Source of the DNA: Ferruginibacter paludis
Lineage (GTDB): Bacteria > Bacteroidota > Bacteroidia > Chitinophagales > Chitinophagaceae
Reading direction: 5' to 3'
Assembly (NCBI RefSeq): GCF_030409685.1
Contig: NZ_JAUFQJ010000024.1
Location: forward strand, 434,001-498,000
Length of the DNA stretch: 64,000 nt
The notes beneath the pieces were generated by a model. The model was not told where the DNA came from. It searched no databases and saw nothing but the letters and a program-made list of their open reading frames with translations. This document shows positions 1-8,786 of the stretch, in pieces. The stretch's first letter is position 1, and every line of letters begins with the position of its first letter. A program made the translations under genes and the position numbers.

Positions 1-620
1 TATTTACTAAAATATCAGAATTAAATGGCCTTAAGGCTAACTTGAGTAAAGCTGTTTTTTTAAAAGAAAAGATAGTTTCATTTGAAAAACAGAAAGAAAT
101 AATTTCACTTACTATTGCTAAAAAAGAGGATAATAAAAAATTTGAGGATATTACTACATCTAGCCTATTTGAACTCTCAAAGATTCTAAATAATATTTTA
201 AAATCTTGTAGTTACCCTTCAATTAATGGAGTTACTTTCAGTGAAACAAAAGATGATTTTGTTATTTCAGGGGAAGACAGAGAATTGTCAGGAAAAGGTT
301 ATCGAGCAATTACATATGCTTCGTTTTTAATAGCCCTACAAGAGCTCTTGTATAGTAAAGATTATAGCATTGGGCCATCAATATTAGATTCGCCTCTAGT
401 AACTTATCGTAAGCCATCAGCTCAAGGTGAAGGAATTGCAATTGACCTTGCAATGGATTTTTATAGATATTTGGCTACCAATTCAAAAGTCCCGCAGGTT
501 ATCATATTAGAAAACGAGGAGCCTCCTTCAGATATTTCCCATTTAATTAATCATATTCCATTCACCCAAAATCTTAATTCTGGTAGGTACGGTTTTATTC
601 CGTTAGCGCCAAGAAGCTGA
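1..620 (+). CDS. C-terminal part of an SMC/AAA-type ATPase, cut by the window edge
   Basis: The frame is open from base 3 to the TGA at 618-620 without a convincing start, so the gene begins left of the window; an internal TTG at 42 is not needed. About 205 residues are visible. The first ~45 are Lys/Glu-rich and look like the end of a coiled coil. Then come LSGKGYR, which resembles the ABC-type signature of SMC/Rad50-like ATPases, and about 25 residues later a hydrophobic strand ending in ILDSPLVTY, which resembles Walker B followed by the D-loop. A last hydrophobic strand (VIILENEEPP) fits the end of such a fold. The P-loop would lie outside the window. Such proteins are frequent in defence and mobile regions, which fits the AT-rich composition and the TIR gene next to it, but no system can be named from this fragment. 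Confidence 0.6.
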   Translation, partial: FTKISELNGLKANLSKAVFLKEKIVSFEKQKEIISLTIAKKEDNKKFEDITTSSLFELSKILNNILKSCSYPSINGVTFSETKDDFVISGEDRELSGKGYRAITYASFLIALQELLYSKDYSIGPSILDSPLVTYRKPSAQGEGIAIDLAMDFYRYLATNSKVPQVIILENEEPPSDISHLINHIPFTQNLNSGRYGFIPLAPRS

Positions 621-883
621 AAGATATATTTTGTTCCAACGGCTGCTGTTTCGCTCTGATCTTCGAAATCATCTATTAGATCATCGGGCGACTGCTGTCA
701 TCTATGGCATGTTAATTTGCAAAGCCAAAGAATTTTATCGATATACGAGATGTCCATTTCTTTTCCACTGCGACTGCAAAATGTCTCTTATACCGCAAAT
801 TTTATATTAATGCTTGAACCAGGGCGACAAAATTCAATAGTTTTGCTTTTGTCGTTATTGAAATTTTGCTAAAAGTAAAAGGT

Positions 884-1786
884 ATGAAAATGAATGTTGA
901 AATAAATGAAGAAACTGGAGGAATTAAAATAGACGGAAACGAATACTATGAAGATTATGATGGTTACGATGTTTTTTATAAGGAGATAAAGTTGCTAAAG
1001 CTGAGTGTGATTCCAGTCGGCAAAAGTTTCAACTTAATAGAAAAAGTTATCGGTGGTAGCAGGAAAGAATATTACAGCATGTCTCCAAATGCGAAATATA
1101 CAAATGATCCTTTGTTAGGATTAATTGCCGAATTTCCTATTTGTATACTTGATAAAGAAGGTGATATAGACAAGCTATATTTTGCTGAATATGTCGAGCA
1201 TCAGATACAAAAAGGAACGAAAAATCTACATAAGTTTTTTGAATCCAAAGTGATTTTCAAACAAGAAACTAGCATATATGATGAAACGGCCTACTTCACT
1301 ATTTTTATTAAAATGAGTGATATATCTTTTTCTGATGCTGTGTCTTATTTATCTGAGATTGAATCACATTTTTGGGGTACTGGTGAAAGTTCAAGTAAAT
1401 CACTTTTTATTTGTCATGCATCCGAAGATAAGTCAGTGGCAGAAAGCATTTTTGAATCTCTTAAGGCAAGAGGTTTTACTATATGGTTTGACAAATATGA
1501 AATTCTTGTTGGTGATAGCATTGTTGAGAAAGTATCAAATGGACTTGCATCCACGACAGAATTGATAGTACTTTTATCAACAAAATCTGTTGAGAAAAAA
1601 TGGGTAAGAAAAGAGCTCAATACAATTTTAATGCAGAAGCTGAATGGTAAAGAGGTTAGAATATTGCCGTTAAAAATTGATGAATGTGATATTCCTACTT
1701 TATTAGTAGAGTATAAACATTTAGATCTCAAAAATGGATATGACACCTGCATCAATGAACTCGTTCAGTCTATAAGAAGCAGATAA
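884..1786 (+). CDS. TIR-domain protein with unknown N-terminal domain
   Basis: 300 residues counted from the ATG at 884; a TTG at 866 would add six. Residues 1-160 form a mixed alpha/beta region I do not recognise. Residues ~173-295 are a TIR domain: the first strand SLFICHASEDK, then GFTIWFDKYEILVGDSI, the strand ELIVLLS and the KKWVRKEL helix that ends the core. The Glu of GDSIVEK sits where many bacterial TIR domains carry the NAD-cleaving Glu, so the domain may be an NADase; that is inference. There is no membrane segment or signal peptide, so it should be cytosolic. The gap of 263 bases to the upstream ATPase argues against tight translational coupling. In bacteria TIR domains usually act as effectors of abortive defence; no partner sensor is identifiable here. 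Confidence 0.8.
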   Translation: MKMNVEINEETGGIKIDGNEYYEDYDGYDVFYKEIKLLKLSVIPVGKSFNLIEKVIGGSRKEYYSMSPNAKYTNDPLLGLIAEFPICILDKEGDIDKLYFAEYVEHQIQKGTKNLHKFFESKVIFKQETSIYDETAYFTIFIKMSDISFSDAVSYLSEIESHFWGTGESSSKSLFICHASEDKSVAESIFESLKARGFTIWFDKYEILVGDSIVEKVSNGLASTTELIVLLSTKSVEKKWVRKELNTILMQKLNGKEVRILPLKIDECDIPTLLVEYKHLDLKNGYDTCINELVQSIRSR

Positions 1787-1871
1787 GTCACTTTTTTTCC
1801 TCTCCGAGTCTTCGGCCTGAAATTTTCCCAAGCGCATCACCAAAGAAACGTATTTTCTAACTTACTAATAA

Positions 1872-2126
1872 TTAGTTTTTAATTTGGCCTAATCTGTTAT
1901 AAAAATCATCAATCGACATTTTTAAAGATTCATTATAGACATCAAAAATATCCAGGGTTACTATCACTTCATTTTTCTTCTTATTAATGCAAACCTTATA
2001 GACGTTAAATGCAAATGAGGCCTCCTCAATATTATTACATTTTATTCTTTCAATTCCAGCTTGCAAAGTTTTTACAACATGTAAAGTACTTCCCTCCGTA
2101 TTTATAAAATCATCGAATGTAATCAT
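1872..2126 (-). CDS. small hypothetical protein (84 aa)
   Basis: An ATG-started frame of 84 residues with balanced, protein-like composition: predicted helix (AGIERIKCNNIEEASFAFN), strands (YKVCINKKKNEVIVTLDIFDVY) and a final helix. It has no Cys pairs, signal peptide or membrane segment. It converges on the TIR gene, with 85 bases between the two stops, and shares that gene's AT-rich base composition, so it probably belongs to the same accessory patch. I do not recognise the family. It could be a spurious frame, but the strand-helix alternation and the lack of a better frame on the other strand favour a real gene. Confidence 0.45.
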   Translation of the reverse strand: MITFDDFINTEGSTLHVVKTLQAGIERIKCNNIEEASFAFNVYKVCINKKKNEVIVTLDIFDVYNESLKMSIDDFYNRLGQIKN

Positions 2127-2365
2127 ACAATGTTTTGTAGTGTGTTTGGTTCTCTCATCAAATCTATCCTTAAAATCTAAGTTACTTGATTTGCTACTTT
2201 ATTATAAAGCTATTGCACCGCAACTCTGTTAGTAGCAATATGCATATACAGCAGTGGAACATAACATGCAAAAAACAAGTGCCCCGCTTTCGATATAAAC
2301 CATAATCGCTATTTTGCAGCTTATTCAAAAACAACGATCGCATTACCCATACATCAAATGAGTAC

Positions 2366-3433
2366 ATGAGTAACCCGGAAGTAATGAAAATGCCTTTTAT
2401 CGATTTCACAGAAATCGTAAAAGAAGCCTGGCAGGCGTACGACAACAGCCGGCAAATAAAACGTATTGTAGATATCAGCGCCAAAGTTTCTACCAACCAT
2501 GTGTACCGCATTACGTTTACAGATGACAGCATCATTATTGGCAAGCTTTCTTATTTTGGTGTGTTCGATCATTTTGTGGAAGACCATACCATCATCAATT
2601 CCTTATCCAACAATTTACCGGCACCGTTTGAAAATTTTTTGGCCCGCTCACTCACCAAGGGAGAAAAGCTATTTGTCTATCACTATAAAGATTCACTGCT
2701 GGATGTATGGGTGGTTTTTTACCGGCCCATCACCATCAAAAAAAGAATGCCGGCAAGGCTGGATGGAGCACAGATCATTAAACTCGGCGAACAGGTGGCT
2801 TTGCTGCACAAGGCCTGTCACAGTATACGCAATACCCTGCAGCATTCTTCCAAAACATTGAACACCGATATTGAACACCTGCTACGCAAACTGGAAACAC
2901 CCGAAGGCAAATACGAACACCGCCTGCAAACAGACCAGATAAAAGCGCAATGCGACCTGTTTATAAAAAACGCCGCCTTGCTGAATGAACCGGCACTGGA
3001 TAAGATACCCGTGTTTGTTGACTGGAACATCGGCAACTTTTCTGTCACCTCTTCTTTTAAATTATACTCCCGCTGGGATTATGACTGGTTCAGGATCGGC
3101 AACCGCGTACTGGATTTTTATTTCTTAAGCCGCGTGGTTTCAGACATCGGTGACAAAACCGCTTTTAGTTATTTTATCGGCCCGATGATGGAAGAAAGGT
3201 TTTTATTGTTCCTCCAATCTTACCACAGTGTGTTTCCGCTCACGGAGCCGGAGATCCATTTTTTAAAAGAAGCCTACCGGTTTTTTATTTTGAACTATGT
3301 TATAAAAGAAGGCCGGTTTTTCTTTCACGAATTGTTTGCTACCAAATTACAAAGGGAGGCGATCGAAATTTATTTTCCTTCCATTGAAAAGGAATTTAAT
3401 GCAGATCCAATCCTGAAAGCTTTAAACATTTAA
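2366..3433 (+). CDS. APH/choline-kinase-fold phosphotransferase family protein
   Basis: 355 residues. The centre and C-terminus show the aminoglycoside-phosphotransferase/choline-kinase fold: an N-lobe-like strand region (VYRITFTDDSIIIGKLSY, ~46-63), then the catalytic loop FVDWNIGN (Asp219, Asn224), where the usual His of HxDxxxxN is Phe, and the metal-binding segment RWDYDWFRIGNRVLDF (Asp238/Asp240, Asp250). These residues suggest an active small-molecule kinase; the substrate cannot be read from the sequence and antibiotic resistance is not implied. The next gene, a HAD phosphatase, starts 9 bases downstream, so the two are probably one operon and may act on related phosphorylated metabolites. 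Base composition becomes clearly less AT-rich from this gene onward, marking the end of the accessory patch. Confidence 0.75.
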   Translation: MSNPEVMKMPFIDFTEIVKEAWQAYDNSRQIKRIVDISAKVSTNHVYRITFTDDSIIIGKLSYFGVFDHFVEDHTIINSLSNNLPAPFENFLARSLTKGEKLFVYHYKDSLLDVWVVFYRPITIKKRMPARLDGAQIIKLGEQVALLHKACHSIRNTLQHSSKTLNTDIEHLLRKLETPEGKYEHRLQTDQIKAQCDLFIKNAALLNEPALDKIPVFVDWNIGNFSVTSSFKLYSRWDYDWFRIGNRVLDFYFLSRVVSDIGDKTAFSYFIGPMMEERFLLFLQSYHSVFPLTEPEIHFLKEAYRFFILNYVIKEGRFFFHELFATKLQREAIEIYFPSIEKEFNADPILKALNI

Positions 3434-3442
3434 TCGTTCTGC

Positions 3443-4291
3443 ATGCAAGAGCTACATTCTTTTTTATCGGTGGCATCCGGCTTTAAAGCGGTGTTTCTCG
3501 ATTCGTACGGGGTACTAAAAAACTACCAGGGTCTTATTACCGGGGTGGAAAATACCGTGACCACTTTAAGGGAACAGGGTGTTGCCATCCGCATACTCAC
3601 CAATGATGCCTCCCGCAGCCAGGAGCAACAGGTAGCCGGTTTTAATAAACTGGGTTTGCAGGGTTTACAAACGCATGAAGTAATCACCTCCGGCATGATG
3701 GCCAAACATTTTCTGCAGCATAAAATAACCGGTGGAAAGATTGGTTACATGGGCACAGAAAATTCGGCACGTTACATATTGCAGGCCGGGCTGGAACATG
3801 TTTCCATTCGTGACATTGATATGGATAAGCAGGATGAAATCAGCGCCTTTGTATTTCTGGATGATGAAGGCTTTGACTGGAATACTGATATCAACAAAAC
3901 CATCAACCTGCTGCGCAGTACTAAAATCCCGGTGATTGTTGCCAATTCAGATAAGTTGTATCCGGTGTCAAAAAACGATGTAGCCGTAGCAACGGGTGGC
4001 ATTGCCAAATTGGTGGAGAACTTACTCGGCCGGAAGTTTATGCACTTCGGCAAGCCGGATACGCAGATGTTCACGTATGCCTACAACCGGTTGAAACGCC
4101 TGATGCCGGTTACCAAACCCGATATACTGATGGTAGGCGATAACCTGCACACGGATATTTTAGGCGGCAATAAGTTCGGCGTTAAAACCTGCCTGGTACT
4201 TTCTGGCAACACCAGCGAACACAGTGTGGAACAACAGATCATGTCAACCGGTATCATTCCTGATTATGTTTGCAGGTCTATTATTACCTGA
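3443..4291 (+). CDS. HAD-superfamily IIA hydrolase
   Basis: 282 residues. All HAD motifs are visible: motif I AVFLDSYGVL (nucleophile Asp20), motif II ILTNDAS (Thr53), motif III HFGKPD (Lys204) and motif IV VGDNLHTDILGG (Asp233, Asp238). The large cap between motifs II and III places it in subfamily IIA with NagD-like and glycerol/phosphoglycolate phosphatases. The second Asp of the usual DxDG motif is Tyr22 (DSYGV); related IIA proteins carry DxWG at this place, so this may be a subfamily trait with altered acid/base chemistry. It lies 9 bases after the phosphotransferase gene, which suggests co-transcription. Expected to be a cytosolic phosphatase of unknown substrate. Confidence 0.85.
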   Translation: MQELHSFLSVASGFKAVFLDSYGVLKNYQGLITGVENTVTTLREQGVAIRILTNDASRSQEQQVAGFNKLGLQGLQTHEVITSGMMAKHFLQHKITGGKIGYMGTENSARYILQAGLEHVSIRDIDMDKQDEISAFVFLDDEGFDWNTDINKTINLLRSTKIPVIVANSDKLYPVSKNDVAVATGGIAKLVENLLGRKFMHFGKPDTQMFTYAYNRLKRLMPVTKPDILMVGDNLHTDILGGNKFGVKTCLVLSGNTSEHSVEQQIMSTGIIPDYVCRSIIT

Positions 4292-4436
4292 GGTATCATA
4301 TAAACCGGAGCTGTAAATTTGGTGTGATGATTCAACTATTGTATAAAATGATAGTGCAAAAACTACCTCCTGCAATCTTTTACTAATGAGGCCCGTACTT
4401 AGTTACAAGTGAAAAAAAATACTTTACTGGTTTGAA

Positions 4437-4883
4437 TTGATTGCACTGCTTTTAATGGTGAGTGATGCATTTTTATTTCAGGTACACGATACGGGTGACA
4501 GTATTGATTTTTTTTCAAGTGAGCCGGACGGAGGCAGAAGTTCACATTACACGATCTATTACCTTAATACAAAAGCAGGCTTAAAAATACCGTTACCAGA
4601 AGATGGAAATTACAATATTCCGGATACCTGCCAACTGACCATCAATAAAGGATTTTTCACAACCAAGCCGGCAAGTGTAGATATTATTGAAGGCACCTAC
4701 CATCACCACTACCTCACCAGCATTGTAAACAGAACTTTTGGTTCGTTGATGGTAACCGTTACACTGGCATTGTTTATTCTGTTTGTGACCTTGCAATGGG
4801 TATTAAAACATTCACTCAATGAGATGCTGTTATTTTTCATTTTATTTTTCGAGCTGTTTTTTATAATTGAAATATGGGTTTGA
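4437..4883 (+). CDS. hypothetical membrane protein
   Basis: 148 residues if started at the TTG at 4437; the frame is open upstream only to a TGA at 4410, and the first ATG (4455) would remove most of the N-terminal hydrophobic stretch. The layout is a short hydrophobic N-terminus, ~80 polar residues with few helices (probably an extracytoplasmic beta-rich domain), then two hydrophobic segments near the C-terminus (SLMVTVTLALFILFVTLQWVL and LLFFILFFELFFIIEIW). No family recognised. It is a single gene between the HAD gene and the toxin-antitoxin pair. The start is uncertain and the protein could be a truncated remnant of a longer membrane protein. Confidence 0.45.
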   Translation: MIALLLMVSDAFLFQVHDTGDSIDFFSSEPDGGRSSHYTIYYLNTKAGLKIPLPEDGNYNIPDTCQLTINKGFFTTKPASVDIIEGTYHHHYLTSIVNRTFGSLMVTVTLALFILFVTLQWVLKHSLNEMLLFFILFFELFFIIEIWV

Positions 4884-4971
4884 ATTCATCAGTCTGTCCT
4901 CCTTCTGGTAATCCACTTCTCCTGCATCATACTTTTCTGGATTTTCATTAACTTTAATAAAATATTTGAAT

Positions 4972-5214
4972 ATGAATACCCACGATAAGAAAACGGAAGT
5001 ACTTGAACTATTAAGCCAGACCAACGATAGCAGTTTAATTGATGAAGTATATGAAATGCTGCATCCCGAATCAGCGATAGAAAATATCAACCTGCAATCA
5101 CTTCCCGGCGAACTGCAACAAAAGATAAACAAAGCCCTTGATGATTATAAATCCGGCAACTACATCACTCACGAACAGATGAAAGAAAAAGTACAGCAAT
5201 GGCTTACCAAATAA
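4972..5214 (+). CDS. antitoxin component of a ParE/RelE-type toxin-antitoxin module
   Basis: 80 residues from the ATG at 4972 (a TTG two codons upstream is also in frame). The protein is short, acidic and helical, with two blocks: EVLELLSQTNDSSLIDEVYEML near the N-terminus and LPGELQQKINKALDDYKSGNYITHEQ at the C-terminus. The second is the typical toxin-binding tail of addiction-module antitoxins, in which a Ser/Gly-Asn turn is followed by Thr-His-Glu. Its stop overlaps the toxin start by 16 bases, the usual layout for type II modules with the antitoxin first. It should bind and neutralise the toxin and repress the shared promoter; no operator was identified with confidence. Confidence 0.75.
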   Translation: MNTHDKKTEVLELLSQTNDSSLIDEVYEMLHPESAIENINLQSLPGELQQKINKALDDYKSGNYITHEQMKEKVQQWLTK

Positions 5215-5495
5215 TCTGGACTGCCGAAGCGGATAATGATTTTTACTCCATCATTCATTATTTAAAAGAGCACTGGTCTGATTATTCGGCGGAAAAATTT
5301 GCTCACAGAGCACTGAAAAAATTGGAACGAATTGCCGAAATGCCTTATGAGCCAAGGTTTACTTCTCAGCCAGCTATTCAAATGATAAAGCTGGATAAAA
5401 AGAACGTATTATTCTATACAATTGAAAATAATTACATGATCCTGCTAAGCATATATCCTTATAAAAGGGATATTACAAAGAGTAAGTACTACTAA
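5199..5495 (+). CDS. ParE/RelE-family toxin
   Basis: 98 residues. The fold elements of the ParE/RelE superfamily are visible in order: strand YQIIWTAEADNDF, two long helices (SIIHYLKEHWSDYSAEKFAHRALKKLERI is one such stretch, residues ~17-47), then the strands MIKLDKKNVLFYTIENNYMILLSIYPYKRD. The C-terminal Arg/Lys residues (YKRD) are those expected for an active toxin, and the frame is intact. ParE members inhibit DNA gyrase and RelE members cleave mRNA on the ribosome; the helical hairpin and the YIRRF-like ending are closer to ParE but this is not decisive. It overlaps the antitoxin gene, so the two are translated from one message. Confidence 0.8.
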   Translation: MAYQIIWTAEADNDFYSIIHYLKEHWSDYSAEKFAHRALKKLERIAEMPYEPRFTSQPAIQMIKLDKKNVLFYTIENNYMILLSIYPYKRDITKSKYY

Positions 5496-5708
5496 GGGGG
5501 GATGCGCCTTTTTAAAATTGCTCCCACTAAACCGATTACCACAAATTAAATATTTCTTCAACGGTTTTAAACCTGTAAATTTCCATGCGGGTCTCTGTAC
5601 AAATTGCCCAGGTCCGTAAACAGAATTACCTGGAAAAAGGTTATGTTTTCATTAAAGCAACGCAAAGGGAATTGCCACACTATCTCAACAACTAATTTTT
5701 ATAACACA

Positions 5709-6740
5709 CTATTCAACCACAAAACGACTGGCTGAAATTAATTTATTTCCATTGCCAATGATGCGTATAAAATAAATGCCGCCACTCCATTGCTCACTGC
5801 TTTTTATGTTTTGCGTAGTGAGTTTGGCCGATGCATTTATTTGTTGCTGCAACACCAGCCTGCCGGTTGCATCTACCACCTGCAACGTATAATAATTGTT
5901 GGCTGGTTTCAATTTAAGTGCCACCGAAAATGACGATCCCCGCTGGACAGGATTGGGAAATATTTTTATTGAATCGTTGATGGCGGTCTTTAACCTGGCA
6001 GCTGTAACCTTGTATGTTTTTATTGTAGTAACACATCGCATCAGTCCCACAGTTATATTATATCCTCCACTGTTTACAACAACCGCATCCATTGTTTTGG
6101 CAAATTTGTGCAGGCTGATTATTTCATTCGCTATCGCAAAACCATCTGCCGGTATGGCTATTTCAATTTCCCTGTTGGCAAAACCAATGGCGCTGATAAC
6201 AATGGTAACTTTTTGCTGACCTGTTTTAGCGGTTAGTAAAAACCTGCCTGTTGTATCCGTTATTACACCAGCGCCATCTTTTACCTGCACCGTGGCGTTG
6301 GCAATTATTTCACTGGTGGCAGCGTCTTTTACCACGCCGGAAAATGTAAACTTATTTTGAACAGGTGCATAGGCTACCAGCCCCATCCTGGCCGTATTGA
6401 CGATTGGGAGCGTTGCCTTCACCTTACCGATTTTTTGCTGCGCTACGGCTTGCCTGGAAAACAACAATGCAGGTACCAAAAAGCTAAAAAAGTAATTGTG
6501 CCAGCGTTGCTTCTTTCCAGTTTCTAACGGCAGGGGTTGCTGCAACTGGCTGTTGTTGAAACGGCCGCAAATAGTAGCATCACTTTTTAAAATGGTATTG
6601 TACACTTCGTTGTTGCTCATGCCGGTAAAATCAACTACGTTTTTTTCACAGGCACTACAAAAGCGGCCCTGTTCTGCCGGTTGCATGCTGGCCCAGTTTT
6701 TATCGCAGGGTGTTTCAATGGTTAGTTGTATGGTACTCAT
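5709..6740 (-). CDS. carboxypeptidase-regulatory-like protein with C-terminal T9SS sorting domain
   Basis: 343 residues. The N-terminus (IETPCDKNWASM, GRFCSACEKNVVDFTGMS) is a Cys-containing cytoplasmic module common in Bacteroidota, with four Cys in PC and FCSAC, followed by a single membrane segment (YFFSFLVPALLFSRQAVA). Next is a carboxypeptidase-D regulatory-like beta domain (FSGVVKDAATSEIIANATVQV, ~131-210). The C-terminus, from IKIFPNPVQRGSSFSV to the end, is a typical type A T9SS sorting domain (PNP, GxLVLQQ and GIYFIRI motifs). A cytoplasmic Cys module combined with a secretion tail is odd, but the pattern recurs in this phylum. Probably an envelope or surface protein of unknown function. 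It is downstream of and co-directional with the VWA gene, behind a hairpin. Confidence 0.75.
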   Translation of the reverse strand: MSTIQLTIETPCDKNWASMQPAEQGRFCSACEKNVVDFTGMSNNEVYNTILKSDATICGRFNNSQLQQPLPLETGKKQRWHNYFFSFLVPALLFSRQAVAQQKIGKVKATLPIVNTARMGLVAYAPVQNKFTFSGVVKDAATSEIIANATVQVKDGAGVITDTTGRFLLTAKTGQQKVTIVISAIGFANREIEIAIPADGFAIANEIISLHKFAKTMDAVVVNSGGYNITVGLMRCVTTIKTYKVTAARLKTAINDSIKIFPNPVQRGSSFSVALKLKPANNYYTLQVVDATGRLVLQQQINASAKLTTQNIKSSEQWSGGIYFIRIIGNGNKLISASRFVVE

Positions 6741-6781
6741 AAAATAAATGTTGTACTGGTAAAAGATGAGGGGAAAATAAA

Positions 6782-6805
6782 CCGGTAACTTATCTCCGTT
6801 ACCGG
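6782..6805 (-). terminator. hairpin after the VWA-protein gene
   Basis: Perfect 8-bp arms CCGGTAAC / GTTACCGG with an 8-base loop, just past the stop of the gene at 6816-8786. On the minus strand the stem is followed by TTTATTTT. It would act as a weak intrinsic terminator between the two minus-strand genes. Confidence 0.5.
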
Positions 6806-6815
6806 CTTATGCGAT

Positions 6816-8786
6816 CTACTGTTTCAAAGGGAATTCTTGTTTGCTCAAATCATCTTCTTCATCCGGTACATTGGCTCCGGCAATATCCGCAGCGGTTTTC
6901 ACCAGTTTGATAAACTCTTTCCGGTATCCTTCCGCATCTTTACCAACGGCAGTGTTGGCCAGTTGCAACACACCGGTATAACTGGCATGTTGTTTAAACT
7001 CCGAGTTGCGTAACAACATGCCGAAGGATGCTACGGCGGCGGCAAAACGATAATTATCGCTTGTATGCAATTTGCTTTTGCCAGCATAATTGACGGCCTG
7101 CTCCAGCAACTGACTGGTGTTGCCAGCGGGTTGTTTATACCGCAGTTTTACCGTCATCCATTCGCTGTTAAAAACAGCTTTTGGAAATTCGGCTTCTGCC
7201 TGGTATTTCAATTTGTCAACACTTTTTAAAAAAGGAGAAACTTTACCAACTGGTATAATTTCATACAACGCCGTTACGGTGTGGCCACTGCCCAATTCGC
7301 CTGCATCTTTGGTATCATCATTAAAATCTTCTTTGTTCAGCATCCTGTTTTCGTAACCAATCAGCCGGTATCCCTGCACCAGTGCAGGATTAAATTCAAC
7401 CTGCAGCTTTACATCTTTGGCAATGGTAAATAAGGTGCCGCCAAACTCGGCCACCAATACTTTTTTTGCTTCACTTAAATTATCAATGTAGGCATGATTG
7501 CCATTTCCCTTATCCGCCAGCTTTTGCATTTTGGCATCCTGGTAGTTGCCCGTACCAAACCCCATGATGGTTAAAAAAACACCACTCTCCCGCTGCTTTT
7601 CAATCAGGCGCTCCAGTTCATCATCACTGCTGGCGCCTACATTAAAATCGCCGTCGGTGCATAATATTACGCGGTTGTTACCCTTGTTTTTAAAATGCGC
7701 AAGGGCCGTTTTATATGCCAGTTGTATGCCTTCGCCCCCGGCAGTGGATCCGCCTGCCTGCAAAGCGTCAATGGCATTTTTAATGGTTGTTTTATTGGCA
7801 CCGCTGGTGGAAGGCAGTACCAGCCCGGCGTTGCCGGCATATACCACAATGGCCACATTGTCCTGCTCCCTTAACTGGTCGGTTAACAATTTCATGGATT
7901 GCTGCACCAGCGGCAATTTATCCGGGCTTTCCATGGAGCCGGAAACATCAATTAAAAAAACCAAATTGCTGGCGGGCAAATTTGTTACAGGAATATTTTT
8001 TCCCTGCAAGCCAATCAATGCAAGGCGGTGATCAGGGTTCCATGGACAGTCGCCCATTTCGGTGTTGACTGTAAATGGCTGATCTCCTTCTGGCTGCGGG
8101 TAATCGTACTTAAAATAGTTGACCATTTCTTCAATGCGCACAGCCCCGGCAGGTGGTAAGCTACCCTGTTGTAACAACCTTCGCACATTGCTGTAAGAGG
8201 CGGCATCCACGTCAATTGAAAAAGTGGACAATGGATTTTCTGTTGCTTTTACAAATGCATTTTCTTTTATAAAATCATAGCCTTCCCTGTCTGCTATGTT
8301 GTTTGTATACTTATCTTTTTTTAGTCCCGGCTGGGCAGTTATAACCTGTATACCAGCCGCTTTTCCCTGGAGTGCGCCGTTGAGGTTAGCCTTATATACC
8401 GGTTTCATCGCGATTGTGCGATCGTAACTATCAACTGCTATTAAATCCGAAGATGAATAGCCCGTAACCACCACTTCCTGTAGTTCATTTGTAGTGTAAG
8501 ACAACTGTACATTAATTATTTTTTTGCTGCCCACCTTTACCTGTTTGGTTACAAAGCCGACGGCGCTGAAAACCAATGATGCTTTCTCATCCGGCACGGT
8601 GATGGAATAAGAGCCATCCGCAGCAGACACAGTAGCGGTTTTTGTATTTTTAACCATGACCGCAACACCAGCTACCGGCTGCTTTGTTTTATCGGTAATT
8701 TTTCCTGTTACAACAAACTGGGTGGGCGTTTTAAAAGCAACCAATGCAATGATTGCGATGGCGAGTAGTACGATTATTTTCTGCAT
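6816..8786 (-). CDS. YfbK-like von Willebrand factor type A protein with carboxypeptidase-like N-terminal domain
   Basis: 656 residues. There is an N-terminal hydrophobic segment (IIVLLAIAIIALVAF), then a carboxypeptidase-regulatory-like domain (VTGKITDKTKQPVAGVAV, ~26-95) ending in the ELQEVVVTGY linker seen before TonB-type plugs. The von Willebrand pre-domain follows (ENPLSTFSIDVDAASYSNVRR ... VRIEEMVNYFKYDY), then a VWA domain with the metal site FLIDVSGSM (Asp280-Ser-Gly-Ser) and VILCTDGDFNVG, and a DUF3520-like C-terminal domain. The gene is complete. Family members are periplasmic or surface proteins thought to bind partners through the metal site; the exact role is unknown. A plug-like domain fused to VWA is a common Bacteroidota variant of YfbK. 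Confidence 0.85.
   Translation of the reverse strand: MQKIIVLLAIAIIALVAFKTPTQFVVTGKITDKTKQPVAGVAVMVKNTKTATVSAADGSYSITVPDEKASLVFSAVGFVTKQVKVGSKKIINVQLSYTTNELQEVVVTGYSSSDLIAVDSYDRTIAMKPVYKANLNGALQGKAAGIQVITAQPGLKKDKYTNNIADREGYDFIKENAFVKATENPLSTFSIDVDAASYSNVRRLLQQGSLPPAGAVRIEEMVNYFKYDYPQPEGDQPFTVNTEMGDCPWNPDHRLALIGLQGKNIPVTNLPASNLVFLIDVSGSMESPDKLPLVQQSMKLLTDQLREQDNVAIVVYAGNAGLVLPSTSGANKTTIKNAIDALQAGGSTAGGEGIQLAYKTALAHFKNKGNNRVILCTDGDFNVGASSDDELERLIEKQRESGVFLTIMGFGTGNYQDAKMQKLADKGNGNHAYIDNLSEAKKVLVAEFGGTLFTIAKDVKLQVEFNPALVQGYRLIGYENRMLNKEDFNDDTKDAGELGSGHTVTALYEIIPVGKVSPFLKSVDKLKYQAEAEFPKAVFNSEWMTVKLRYKQPAGNTSQLLEQAVNYAGKSKLHTSDNYRFAAAVASFGMLLRNSEFKQHASYTGVLQLANTAVGKDAEGYRKEFIKLVKTAADIAGANVPDEEDDLSKQEFPLKQ

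Noticed and set aside
2194..2544. 116-codon minus-strand frame across the start of the phosphotransferase gene
   Set aside because: Half of it is opposite conserved coding sequence and the remainder has no recognisable features.
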